From JAVBKA01 sp031546715 (lineage in GTDB: Bacteria > Bacillota > Clostridia > Oscillospirales > UBA929), in contig JAVBKA010000101.1 in the NCBI GenBank assembly GCA_031546715.1, forward strand, positions 1 through 38,624: 38,624 bases of DNA. Direction: 5' to 3'. This document shows positions 31,015 to 38,624 of the stretch, piece after piece. The notes under the pieces are model-generated. The model ran no database searches, had not been told where the DNA came from, and saw only the letters and a program-made list of their open reading frames with translations. Numbering within the stretch: position 1 is the stretch's first letter; the number at the start of each line of letters is the position of its first letter. Both the position numbers and the translations under genes were made by a program.

Positions 31015-32922
31015 TTACTCCTTAATAATCACAGTATTACCCTCAACATGCTTTTTTTCCATAACATGGCGGGCTTTTCTGTTTGCGACACTGTCAAATA
31101 CTATGGAAAAGTCATAATCGGCAGGATAAAGCTCGGTGGCTGCAACCTTTAGCTGTAATCGCTTGTGATTTATCAGCAGCTTTTTGCCCTTAACCAAAAC
31201 GCCGATTTCGCCCTTTTCGTTGGCCTTGGCGTACACAATGCCGATATCCTTCTGAGGGTAAACGGTTACGCTTTCGCCAAGGGAGAAACGCTGGCTTCTA
31301 GGTGTTGCCAGCGGCTTTTCCTCTGTTTGCTCAACTGCGAGGGGCTTAACCTCGATTATTGACGATTTATTTGGTGCTGTCTGCTCAGATTTAGGCTTTA
31401 CAACAGAGTACGCCGCTTCTCTGGCACGGGTGAGCATATGGGCAGACAACCCAAGTCTTTCGGCAATGTATAATGCGCAGCTTTCTCCCGACTCGCCGAT
31501 TTCCAGACGGTACAAGGGGACAAGGCTATCTCTGTCAAATGCCATACGTGCATTTATCAGCCCCGCCTTTGTATTGGCAAGCTCCTTGATTTCAGGGTAG
31601 TGAGTTGTCGCAACGAACAGGCAGCCAAGGCGGAGCAGCTCTTCGATTATAGCAGTCGCTATGCCCATGCCCTCGGCGGGGTCTGTGCCAGAACCCAGTT
31701 CGTCAAGCAAAACCAAGGAGGTTTTGCTTGACGTTTTTAATATATCAATAATATTTGTTATGTGAGACGAAAATGTCGATAGATTCTCGCTTATGCTCTG
31801 ACCGTCTCCAATGTCGCACAGCACAGTATCGTTAATGCAAAAAGTGCTTTGACTGTCGGCTGGCACATGGAGACCGCTTTGCGCCATCAGCGATAGAAGC
31901 CCTACCGTTTTTAATGCCACGGTTTTACCGCCGGTATTTGGTCCTGTTATAATAACGCCTGATATGCCGTCCCCCAGAGAAAAGTCAAGGGGCACGGCGG
32001 TGGCAGCGTTTAGCAGGGGATGTCTTGCTGACAGTATTCTCAATTCTCGGTTCGTAGAAATGCGCACGGGCGAGCCGTTCATAGCGATGCTTATATATGC
32101 TTTGGCAAAGAGAAAGTCCAATATTTCCATTGCTTCGATGTTGAGTCTTATGGAAGGCAAGGCTTCGTCTATCATTGCGGCCAAGGTGTACAAAATCCGC
32201 CTGACCTCGCAATCCTCCTCGACGTATAAAACGCCAAGTTCGTCCTGAAGTTTGCGTACTGAGGTTGGCTCTATAAAGCATGTTCCGCCTGTATTTGAAA
32301 TCTCGATTACCGAGCCTTGGACATCGTGCTTGTGTTCTCTTTTAACAGGAAGAGTGTAGTGACCACCTCGGACGGAAACGAAGGCTTCCGAAAACCAAGC
32401 CTTGTTTTTTCTGAGTAAACCATCTAATTTTGACTTAATTTGCTCGCCAGTACTTGAGATTTTTCGCCTGATATCAAGCAATATCTGAGAGGCTCTGTCA
32501 TCCACTTGACCGTTGCGAATGCAGCGGTCAATTTCGTTTTCCAGCTCAGGCAAAAGAGCAATAGAGCCTCCGTAATATGCAATGTCCGAGCCTGTGGACT
32601 CAGCTCTTTTGAGGTATTCCTTTAATCGCCTACATGCCATGAGAAAGGTGTAGACATGCCCCACTTGTTCAGGAGTAAGTAATGCGTCAACCCCAAGCAG
32701 CCCAAGGGTTTTGTCAAGGTCAGCCATGGTGGCAATGGGAGGTGTGCCTACATTTTCTATAATTTTTTTTGCCTGAGTAGTTTCGTTAATTTTCCGTTCG
32801 GCGTCCTGCAAGCTGTTTGCTGGGGATAATTGAATGCAAAGCTTCTTAGCGTTGTCTGAGCGTGCGTGAGATGCAAGCATTTCAAGTATTTTATCAAACT
32901 CAAGAGTTTTGTAATGTTTCAT
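31015..32922 (-). CDS. MutS2-like ATPase lacking the Smr nuclease domain
   Basis: 635 residues from ATG 32922 (AAAGGGAGA upstream); the longer frame is unlikely. MutS core: N-terminal HYKTLEFDKILEML, clamp and lever region about 100-300 with FVSVRGGHYTLPVKREHKHDVQG and GGTCFIEPTSVRKLQDEL; Walker A GPNTGGKTVALKTVG (327-341), IGDGQSISENLSTFSSHI (371-388), Walker B TSLVLLDELGSGTDPAEG (401-418), and ATTHYPEIKEL (438-448). After about residue 500 there is only a short hydrophilic linker and a small beta domain. Standard MutS2 (about 780 residues) has a long coiled coil and C-terminal Smr endonuclease. Absence of Smr suggests a paralogue; DNA-structure or recombination role is inferred. Confidence 0.9.
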   Translation of the reverse strand: MKHYKTLEFDKILEMLASHARSDNAKKLCIQLSPANSLQDAERKINETTQAKKIIENVGTPPIATMADLDKTLGLLGVDALLTPEQVGHVYTFLMACRRLKEYLKRAESTGSDIAYYGGSIALLPELENEIDRCIRNGQVDDRASQILLDIRRKISSTGEQIKSKLDGLLRKNKAWFSEAFVSVRGGHYTLPVKREHKHDVQGSVIEISNTGGTCFIEPTSVRKLQDELGVLYVEEDCEVRRILYTLAAMIDEALPSIRLNIEAMEILDFLFAKAYISIAMNGSPVRISTNRELRILSARHPLLNAATAVPLDFSLGDGISGVIITGPNTGGKTVALKTVGLLSLMAQSGLHVPADSQSTFCINDTVLCDIGDGQSISENLSTFSSHITNIIDILKTSSKTSLVLLDELGSGTDPAEGMGIATAIIEELLRLGCLFVATTHYPEIKELANTKAGLINARMAFDRDSLVPLYRLEIGESGESCALYIAERLGLSAHMLTRAREAAYSVVKPKSEQTAPNKSSIIEVKPLAVEQTEEKPLATPRSQRFSLGESVTVYPQKDIGIVYAKANEKGEIGVLVKGKKLLINHKRLQLKVAATELYPADYDFSIVFDSVANRKARHVMEKKHVEGNTVIIKE

Positions 32923-32985
32923 TGTGGTTCTCCCTTTTTTAGTGTAAACTGTCTCGTGCATGTGTCTGTAAGTAATTGTTGACAC

Positions 32986-33019
32986 AAAAATAGCGTAACA
33001 AGCACTCCTTGTTACGCTA
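32986..33019 (-). terminator. Terminator of the RNA candidate
   Basis: Minus strand perfect 12-bp stem TAGCGTAACAAG / CTTGTTACGCTA (33019-33008 with 33002-32991) with a five-base loop, then TTTTTG. It stops the leftward RNA before the mutS2-like gene. Confidence 0.9.
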
Positions 33020-33202
33020 CAAGTCTATCTCATAAAATGAGCAGAAACATGTATTGAAAACGGTTGCGCAGTTCTGTCAGTGTTCAAAAGGCGCAAGTAC
33101 AAACGGGTAAACCCGCCAATAATAAGCCCTTTGCAACTATATTTAGTTGTATTTCACCATAACAGACAGAACCGACACAAAACGACCACCTTTAATTAGG
33201 AT
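32986..33202 (-). ncRNA. Candidate structured non-coding RNA, about 217 nt, 6S-like possible
   Basis: A consensus promoter (33209-33237) points into a region that has no coding frame and ends at an intrinsic terminator (32986-33019). Predicted folding on the minus strand: a 15-bp closing stem with one bulge, TTGTGT-C-GGTTCTGTC (33180-33165) with GACAGAACTGCGCAA (33078-33064); a hairpin CAACTA-AATA-TAGTTG; an apical stem AAAGG / CCTTT enclosing CGGG-TTTA-CCCG; and a small CTCAT-TTT-ATGAG hairpin before the terminator. A long closing stem with a central open region recalls 6S RNA, but no family sequence was recognised. Confidence 0.6.
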
Positions 33203-33208
33203 GAATAC

Positions 33209-33237
33209 AATATACCATGGGATTTTAATGTTGTCAA
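33209..33237 (-). promoter_or_regulatory. Promoter of the RNA candidate
   Basis: Minus strand TTGACA (33237-33232), 17-bp spacer, TATATT (33214-33209) with an extended TGG before it. Predicted start near 33202. Confidence 0.85.
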
Positions 33238-33281
33238 GTTGGTCTGGTTTTTTGAATATTACAATTGGTAAAAAATAGTTT

Positions 33282-33310
33282 TTCGACAAATTTCAATTAA
33301 TTTCGACATT
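33282..33310 (-). promoter_or_regulatory. Two Spo0A boxes upstream of the SLH gene
   Basis: TTCGACAAA at 33282-33290 reads TTTGTCGAA on the minus strand, a perfect box. TTCGACATT at 33302-33310 reads AATGTCGAA (seven of nine). The two are 20 bases apart centre to centre, and the second is four bases upstream of the -35 element at 33315, the usual place for Spo0A activation. Confidence 0.55.
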
Positions 33311-33314
33311 TGGG

Positions 33315-33343
33315 TTGTAAGTTTTGCTTCAACGTGTTATATT
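33315..33343 (+). promoter_or_regulatory. Promoter of the SLH surface protein
   Basis: TTGTAA (33315-33320), 17-bp spacer, TATATT (33338-33343), about 70 bases before ATG 33416. Confidence 0.72.
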
Positions 33344-33415
33344 AGCGGAGTGTGACCTATAAAAAAATAACTTTTTTCTAGCATTTCAGATGCAATAAGG
33401 AGAAAAATCGGAATT

Positions 33416-35665
33416 ATGTCAACAAAAACGCTTGTTCGTGTATTGTCTACGCTAATTGCATTTCTAATCCTTTCGGGCGTAATAGCGCCGCAAAATTTCC
33501 AAATTTTGGCAATTAATAGTGCATATCCAGAGGAAGCGACCATTAACGCTGTGACGGCTAACCGAACATATTTAGTGCATAAAGGCGGCAATGTGGTGCT
33601 TAAAGTCCATGGCGAGAACCTTGAATGCGATATTTTGTTGAGTGCTGTTGACCTTAGTACGCAGACATGGATTGAATCTACAAGAGTAAGCAACGAGACA
33701 TTTTTATTTATATTTCCCCAAAATGAATCTCAAGAGACTGATGTTTTATACACGGTTTACGCTTCCATCGACAACGGTGCAACTTGGTTGCACTACGGTC
33801 AGCTAGTCACGGTAACTGTTTCGAGGATTGCCGAAATTATTGACGTATCAGCCATCATAGCAGACTTTCAAGGTACAAAAACCGTTGACTCACCCATAAA
33901 TCTATCCGCCACTATTGAGCCGTCAAACGCTTCGTATCACAGCGTTGAGTGGAGTATTCAAGATGTCGGTACAACAGGCGCAGAGCTTAAAGGCGGTATG
34001 CTGAAAACCACCAGTGAAGGCGAGGTAATTTTACAGGCTACAATCAGCGAAGGGAAAACAAATGCAAGCGAGGATTTTTTTGAAAGTTTTACAATAACTG
34101 TAAAAAATTACGAGCAGTCAACTCCATCGGATTTTTCACTGGAATACTCAGAAAACCTAGACAAAACGTCATATACTGTGACAATTCCCGCGCTGGAGGG
34201 AGCTGAGTACAGCTTTGACGGTATAACCTACAGTAGCCTCAACGTTAAAACGGATTGCAGCCCCAGCACCACGATCACGGGCTATGTTCGATATGCGGCA
34301 AAGGCTGATTACAATGCAAGCCCCGCCGCGGTGTCAAGTGTGACATTGCCTGTGATTGTTAGACCCGCCACGCCAACGCCGATACCAGCGGCTACGCCAA
34401 CGCCTTGGACAGAATACCCGACGACTGCACCCACACCATCACAACCCTTTGACCCCGTGCTAAACTACGTAACCTCGCCGAGTACTGTAATGTCAGACAA
34501 TGGCGAAGCCGTTGCCATACTCTCGCAAAAGCAGGTTTCCGATGCAATATCGGCGGCACACACTGCAAAAAATGAGGGCAGAAGCGTAATTTTGAGCATT
34601 GATATCGGTTTATCGGAAGAAGCTCATGTAAAGTCGTTGAATTTGCCCTTTGAAATGCTCACTCTTGCCACGGAGACATCCGCGAAGCTCGTTATTAACT
34701 CAGGTCAGCTCGGTTGCATAACCTTTGACAGCGCAGCGGTCAGAGCGTTGGGACAACGTGCGGATGGGACTGAAATTGTGATAAAATCGTCATTGGTTGA
34801 CAATCAAAGTCTTTCCAAAGAAATGAGCGGGTTAGTTGGTCAGCACCATGTTTACGATTTTTCTGTGACAGCGGGTGGGGAATGCGTTTCAGACTTTGCA
34901 GGCGGCAATGCAACCATATCAGTGCCGTACGTTCTCGGTGAAAATGAAAACAAGGACATGATTTTTGCCTATTACATTACCGACAGTGGCGAGCTTGTAG
35001 CTATGAACAGCAAATATGACGAGGAAAAACAGCAACTGTTTTTTGCAACAGGTCATTTCTCAAAATATGTAATCGGAAAAAACTATAAAAGCTTTGAGGA
35101 CGCGCTGCTATTCGGCGACTATGCCACGGCTATAGAATACATAACCATGCGTCAGATAACAAGCGGCGTTGACGGTGATAACTACAGTGCCGCAACGGAT
35201 TGCTCGAGGGCAATGTTTTTAGTTATGCTCATGCGAGCGTATAATATTCCAAAGGATTTGGAATGGGAAAGCAACTTTTCGGATGCTGGTAATGCATACT
35301 ATTCCGGATATCTGGCGGCGGCTAAGCGGCTAGGAATTGCTGCGGGAATAGGAGAAAACAGATTTGCTCCGAAGCAGACAATTACTGTTCAAGAAATGTA
35401 CGTTTTTATATACAACGTCAAGTGCTTCTTGGGACAGGCACAGGGCGATACTGTTATATCAGAAGAGAATTACAATTTATTAGAAATGGGAAACATTGCC
35501 TTTTGGGCGGCCAATGCTGTGCATTTGCTGACAACTATGGAGATAACCCCCATCAAGGACAAGCTGATTAATCCAACTTATAATATGACAAGGGGAGACA
35601 CTGCACAGGCACTTTATGAGGTATTAAGCAGTGATACGTTAAATAATGCTATACAATCGGGCTGA
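33416..35665 (+). CDS. SLH-domain cell-surface protein
   Basis: 749 residues; AAGGAGA ribosome-binding site. Signal peptide 1-33 (LVRVLSTLIAFLILSGVIA). The region to about 235 is beta-rich, including an Ig-like/Big_2-type stretch near 175-210 (HSVEWSIQDVGTTGAELKGG). A Pro/Thr-rich linker follows at about 315-345 (RPATPTPIPAATPTP). The 380-560 part is a beta-domain ending HFSKYVIGKN. The C-terminal 180 residues hold three SLH repeats (FGDYATAIEYITMRQITSGV; FSDAGNAYYSGYLAAAKRLGIAAGI; INPTYNMTRGDTAQALYEVL), which bind secondary wall polymers. It is probably a surface-layer or adhesin-like protein. Two Spo0A-like boxes lie upstream. The ligand is unknown. Confidence 0.88.
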   Translation: MSTKTLVRVLSTLIAFLILSGVIAPQNFQILAINSAYPEEATINAVTANRTYLVHKGGNVVLKVHGENLECDILLSAVDLSTQTWIESTRVSNETFLFIFPQNESQETDVLYTVYASIDNGATWLHYGQLVTVTVSRIAEIIDVSAIIADFQGTKTVDSPINLSATIEPSNASYHSVEWSIQDVGTTGAELKGGMLKTTSEGEVILQATISEGKTNASEDFFESFTITVKNYEQSTPSDFSLEYSENLDKTSYTVTIPALEGAEYSFDGITYSSLNVKTDCSPSTTITGYVRYAAKADYNASPAAVSSVTLPVIVRPATPTPIPAATPTPWTEYPTTAPTPSQPFDPVLNYVTSPSTVMSDNGEAVAILSQKQVSDAISAAHTAKNEGRSVILSIDIGLSEEAHVKSLNLPFEMLTLATETSAKLVINSGQLGCITFDSAAVRALGQRADGTEIVIKSSLVDNQSLSKEMSGLVGQHHVYDFSVTAGGECVSDFAGGNATISVPYVLGENENKDMIFAYYITDSGELVAMNSKYDEEKQQLFFATGHFSKYVIGKNYKSFEDALLFGDYATAIEYITMRQITSGVDGDNYSAATDCSRAMFLVMLMRAYNIPKDLEWESNFSDAGNAYYSGYLAAAKRLGIAAGIGENRFAPKQTITVQEMYVFIYNVKCFLGQAQGDTVISEENYNLLEMGNIAFWAANAVHLLTTMEITPIKDKLINPTYNMTRGDTAQALYEVLSSDTLNNAIQSG

Positions 35666-35711
35666 TAAGTGATAATATATTCTGGTACATTATGTGTAAC
35701 TGGGAGGAAAA

Positions 35712-36596
35712 ATGGGGAAAATAGTTAAGGTAATTACTGATACAGGAGTAATTCGTGCCCTTGCCATTGAGGGCAAGGATATAGTGGAGCGGGCGAGACA
35801 GATTCACGGGACATCGCCCACAACCTCTGCAGCCCTTGGCAGAGCGTTGCTTGGAGCATCTTTAATGGGCAGTATGCTGAAAAGCGAGGAAGAAAGCATC
35901 ACCCTAAGAATTGCCGGCGGCGGCCCTGCGGGAAAAATTCTTGTTTGCGCAGAAGAGGACGGCAACGTCAGAGGTTTTGTTGAGCATCCAGAGGTTGATT
36001 TACCTAGAAGGTCTGACGGCAAGCTCGATGTGGGCGGAGCTGTTGGAACAAACGGCTTTGTAAGTGTTTCAAAAAGCATGGGAACAAGAGAGCCGTATAT
36101 CGGACAAACTCCAATCGTTTCGGGAGAAATTGCTGAAGATATTACAAATTATTATGCAGCAAGCGAACAAACTGGCACAGTTTGCGCCCTAGGAGTGCTG
36201 ATTGATACAGATTGCTCCGTAAAAGCGGCAGGTGGCTACATTATTCAGCTATTGCCCAACGTGTATGCTGAGGAAATTACGCGGCTTGAGGAGAACATGA
36301 AGACTGTGGAGTCGGTGACAAGTATGCTAAGCAAGGGGTACACTCCGCTGGACATGGTTTCCGAAGCGCTAAAGGGCTTTACGGTTGAGCTTTTAGAGGA
36401 ACGTGAGGTCTCTTATGAGTGCCGATGCAGTGCAGACAGAGTGAAAAAAGCGTTGATATCTCTTGGCAAGGGTGAGCTGTACAAGCTTGCTGTTGAACTG
36501 CACGACAAGGGAGAGAGTCAAATCGAAGTCGGCTGTGAGTTTTGTGACAAAAAGTATCATGCATGGTTCGATTCGGGAGAAGTAATCGTAAATTAA
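35712..36596 (+). CDS. hslO: Redox-regulated chaperone Hsp33
   Basis: 294 residues, normal length. Cytosolic holdase activated by oxidation (zinc release and disulfide formation). N-terminal domain with HGTSPTTSAALGRALLGASLMG and RIAGGGPAGKILVCAEEDGNVRGFVEHPEVDLP; the C-terminal redox switch has zinc ligands Cys237 and Cys239 in YECRCSADRV and Cys275 and Cys278 in GCEFCDKKY. GGGAGGA ribosome-binding site before ATG 35712. It lies 46 bases after the SLH gene and may have its own promoter, which I could not define. Confidence 0.97.
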   Translation: MGKIVKVITDTGVIRALAIEGKDIVERARQIHGTSPTTSAALGRALLGASLMGSMLKSEEESITLRIAGGGPAGKILVCAEEDGNVRGFVEHPEVDLPRRSDGKLDVGGAVGTNGFVSVSKSMGTREPYIGQTPIVSGEIAEDITNYYAASEQTGTVCALGVLIDTDCSVKAAGGYIIQLLPNVYAEEITRLEENMKTVESVTSMLSKGYTPLDMVSEALKGFTVELLEEREVSYECRCSADRVKKALISLGKGELYKLAVELHDKGESQIEVGCEFCDKKYHAWFDSGEVIVN

Positions 36597-37012
36597 TTTT
36601 TTTTACAAGTTTTCAGAACCATTTCTATCCAAGCTTGCTTGGTAGTATGGTGCTTCATACAAATCAAATCGTAAAAAGAGATACAAAATCACGAACTCCA
36701 TAAACTTTCACAAATTCAAAGGTAATTTTTGTATATGAGTATTATTATCTACCTAATTATAGGTGATTTCTCAAATTTCCGAAGGATTCTCGCCGAAAAT
36801 TAGTATACTAGTAAACTAAATTAAAGCCGAACTGGCGATGCTTTTATAAAGATTGCGTGAAGTTTTAAAAAAAGTGTTGTAATATTGAGTATTTTCATTT
36901 ACAATAGCAAAGGCTTATAGTGACAAGCATTATCAGAAAAGTGTTGGATTGTCAAAAATGCCCTTTCTAAAAACGTTTTAGATTATAAATAATAGTCATC
37001 GGAGGAAAAATC
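36597..37012. other. Gene-free AT-rich intergenic region before the foldase gene
   Basis: 416 bases without a protein-like reading frame. It begins with an eight-T run, then a small CCAAGC-TT-GCTTGG hairpin near 36633-36646, and otherwise AT-rich sequence. A probable promoter for the foldase is at 36877-36905. No repeat, tRNA or riboswitch recognised. Confidence 0.6.
36877..36905 (+). promoter_or_regulatory. Probable promoter of the foldase gene
   Basis: TTGTAA (36877-36882), 17-bp spacer, TACAAT (36900-36905). The leader to ATG 37013 is about 100 bases and contains a single ATTGTCAAA (36948-36956), an eight-of-nine Spo0A-like match of doubtful meaning. Confidence 0.6.
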
Positions 37013-38536
37013 ATGAGTGCTTCGCGGGAAAAGCAAGTTAGAAAAGATATCAGAGAAAACAATCCGGAGACCGGAAAAAGAAATTATGATTCGGCAAGAA
37101 GAGGTGCGGTAATCATTATTTCGGTAATTATCGCGCTGTTTATTGTGGTGGCAGTTGTTGTGGGTAGCGGTGTTTTGCACCACTCTGTACCTGTTATGTC
37201 GGTTGCCGATGTGTCCATTACTCCATCTGAATTCAATTATACTTATGTTTATTTCATGAACTACTACTATGACATGTATGGACAGTACACCGGACAAGCA
37301 CCCTTTGACACAACGAAGTCACTGTCACGGCAGTATATTCAAACTGGTGTTTCATGGCTTGAGTACCTGAATGACGCCACATATGATACCTTGTACCTTC
37401 AAATTCTGCAATGCAACGCTGCAAAGAAGCAAGGCATCACCCTTACCGACGAGGATATAGCTCAAATTAATACAACCCTTGCCAATATTCACACAAGCGC
37501 AGAAAATGCTGGCATGTCAGACGATGAATTCCTCGCCCGTAACGTCGGACAAGGGCTCACTGCCGCAATTGTTCGTGTCTGCGAAGAACGTACTATGCTG
37601 GCAAACCGCTTTAACACTGCAACAAGGGAAGGCTATGCTGTTTCTGATGCTGATGTAGATGCGTATTATGAATCCCACAAAAATGATTACGACGTAGTCA
37701 CATACCACAGCTTCAACATTTCTAAAACTCCCACGGTTGACACTACTAAATTAACCGATGAAGAAAAAGCCGCTGAAAATGAAAAAGCGGCCGCGGCGGC
37801 AAAAGCAAAGGCCGAGGAAGCCCTTGCAAAGGTTACAACTCCTGAATTGTTTGAAGCTCTTGCAAATGAGATTGTTCCGCCTACAGCATCAGCTACAGAA
37901 GAAACAGAAGAAGAGCCTGTTGACGAAACGCTCCGCAAAAATACAGCCCAATCCTCGATTTCAAGCGAGGACGCTAAAAACTGGCTGTTTGACAGCGCAC
38001 GCGTAGCAGGGGACAAAACCACCATAGAAAGCGATAACGCCATTACGGTTTACCTGTTTGTTAGCCGCCAAATCGACCCTACAAAGGTTGTTGACGTCCG
38101 CCACATTCTCATTAAGAATGGCGCAAAAACTGACGAAGAGAAAAAAGCAGCAAGAGCTAAAGCAGACGAACTTCTCGCCCAATGGAAAGCAGGAGACGCC
38201 ACAGAGGACAGCTTTGCAACTCTTGCAAAGGAAAATTCTGAGGACGGAAACGCACAAGACGGCGGTATTTACGAAAAAGTTACCAAGGGTCAAATGGTTG
38301 AATCCTTTGACACATGGATTTTTGACGAGAACCGTAAAAAAGGCGACACTGATGTTGTTGATACAGAATTTGGCTCACATGTAATGTACTGGGTAGGCGA
38401 CCATCTTGAGTACAGAGGAACTATTAGGAGCACTATTGAGACAGACAAGTACACAGCACTAATGGAAGAACTTAAGACCGCAACGGAGCTTAAAAAGGGA
38501 AGCTTCGGTGCAATGATAACAAACTGGGGCAAATAA
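37013..38536 (+). CDS. Membrane-anchored parvulin-type peptidyl-prolyl isomerase (PrsA-like)
   Basis: 507 residues; CGGAGGA ribosome-binding site. A single uncleaved membrane anchor at about 31-52 (GAVIIISVIIALFIVVAVVV) places the rest outside the cell; there is no lipobox. The N-terminal SurA/PrsA-like helical part spans about 60-230. An Ala/Glu/Lys-rich, coiled-coil-like stretch lies around 250-275. The PpiC domain is at about 358-462 (VVDVRHILIKNGAKTDEEKKAARAKADELLAQ, FATLAKENSEDGNAQDGGIYEKVTKGQMVESFDTWIF, DTEFGSHVMYWVGD). It folds exported proteins by proline isomerisation. PrsA of Bacillus is a lipoprotein, so this anchor differs. A strong terminator follows. Confidence 0.92.
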   Translation: MSASREKQVRKDIRENNPETGKRNYDSARRGAVIIISVIIALFIVVAVVVGSGVLHHSVPVMSVADVSITPSEFNYTYVYFMNYYYDMYGQYTGQAPFDTTKSLSRQYIQTGVSWLEYLNDATYDTLYLQILQCNAAKKQGITLTDEDIAQINTTLANIHTSAENAGMSDDEFLARNVGQGLTAAIVRVCEERTMLANRFNTATREGYAVSDADVDAYYESHKNDYDVVTYHSFNISKTPTVDTTKLTDEEKAAENEKAAAAAKAKAEEALAKVTTPELFEALANEIVPPTASATEETEEEPVDETLRKNTAQSSISSEDAKNWLFDSARVAGDKTTIESDNAITVYLFVSRQIDPTKVVDVRHILIKNGAKTDEEKKAARAKADELLAQWKAGDATEDSFATLAKENSEDGNAQDGGIYEKVTKGQMVESFDTWIFDENRKKGDTDVVDTEFGSHVMYWVGDHLEYRGTIRSTIETDKYTALMEELKTATELKKGSFGAMITNWGK

Positions 38537-38546
38537 AATTTTAAAG

Positions 38547-38583
38547 CGCCAAAGGGGAAATTTTTCCCCTTTGGCACTTTTTT
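38547..38583 (+). terminator. Terminator of the foldase gene
   Basis: 13-bp stem (38547-38559 with 38562-38574), core GCCAAAGGGGAAA. The innermost pairs must open to make a loop. It is followed by seven T's (38577-38583). Confidence 0.92.
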
Positions 38584-38624
38584 CGTTTAGCTCGGTAAAA
38601 TTTATAATTTTTATTAATAATTTA

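Noticed and set aside
1..38624. CRISPR arrays, insertion sequences, transposases, prophage structural genes
   Set aside because: No spaced repeat array, transposase motif or phage structural pattern was seen by reading both strands.

Overview
The window looks like chromosomal DNA of an endospore-forming, Gram-positive anaerobe of the class Clostridia, plausibly close to the Oscillospiraceae/Ruminococcaceae. The evidence is the sporulation and germination genes (spoIIGA, two CotF-type coat genes, ypeB), Spo0A-box-like sites, a folD-fhs one-carbon pair, an SLH surface protein, a PrsA-like foldase and Firmicute-type promoters and terminators. The genus cannot be fixed from the sequence alone.

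Layout. 1-1.6 kb: the edge of a probable sigE, spoIIGA, and a two-gene CotF-type coat operon. 1.6-4.1 kb: a large hybrid sensor kinase and tRNA-Thr. 4.2-8.2 kb: an operon lgt-folD-fhs with its promoter and terminator. 8.2-9.4 kb: a dCMP deaminase, an unlisted 52-residue gene and a divergent XRE regulator. 9.5-12.5 kb is the accessory region: a lone DUF11-type protein, a HicAB toxin-antitoxin pair with a promoter-embedded palindrome, and a 1.1 kb island between two 79-bp direct repeats at the 3' end of tRNA-Tyr, holding a frameshifted PIN-domain gene and its usual small partner. 12.6-18.7 kb: ypeB, a leftward operon (transglutaminase-MATE-DUF1801) and a rightward vanY-like lipoprotein gene overlapping trmB. 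18.8-26.3 kb: a hairpin cluster and one 7.3 kb gene for a cyclic beta-1,2-glucan synthase-type enzyme. 26.5-31 kb: an EF-hand-like protein, then a three-gene cassette of unrecognised function behind a consensus promoter overlapped by a perfect 14-bp inverted repeat. 31-38.6 kb: a MutS2-like ATPase without an Smr domain, a promoter- and terminator-bounded structured RNA candidate, an SLH protein behind Spo0A-like boxes, Hsp33 and a membrane-anchored parvulin foldase.

The candidates for something undescribed are (1) the three-gene cassette at 27963-30955, a soluble 511-residue protein plus two paralogous Yip1-like membrane proteins under a likely repressor operator; (2) the roughly 217-nt orphan RNA at 32986-33202; and (3) the tRNA-Tyr island. 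Functions for the first two are inferred from layout, not recognised. Starts were moved from the longest open frame wherever a ribosome-binding site, promoter position or family N-terminus supported it. No database search was possible.
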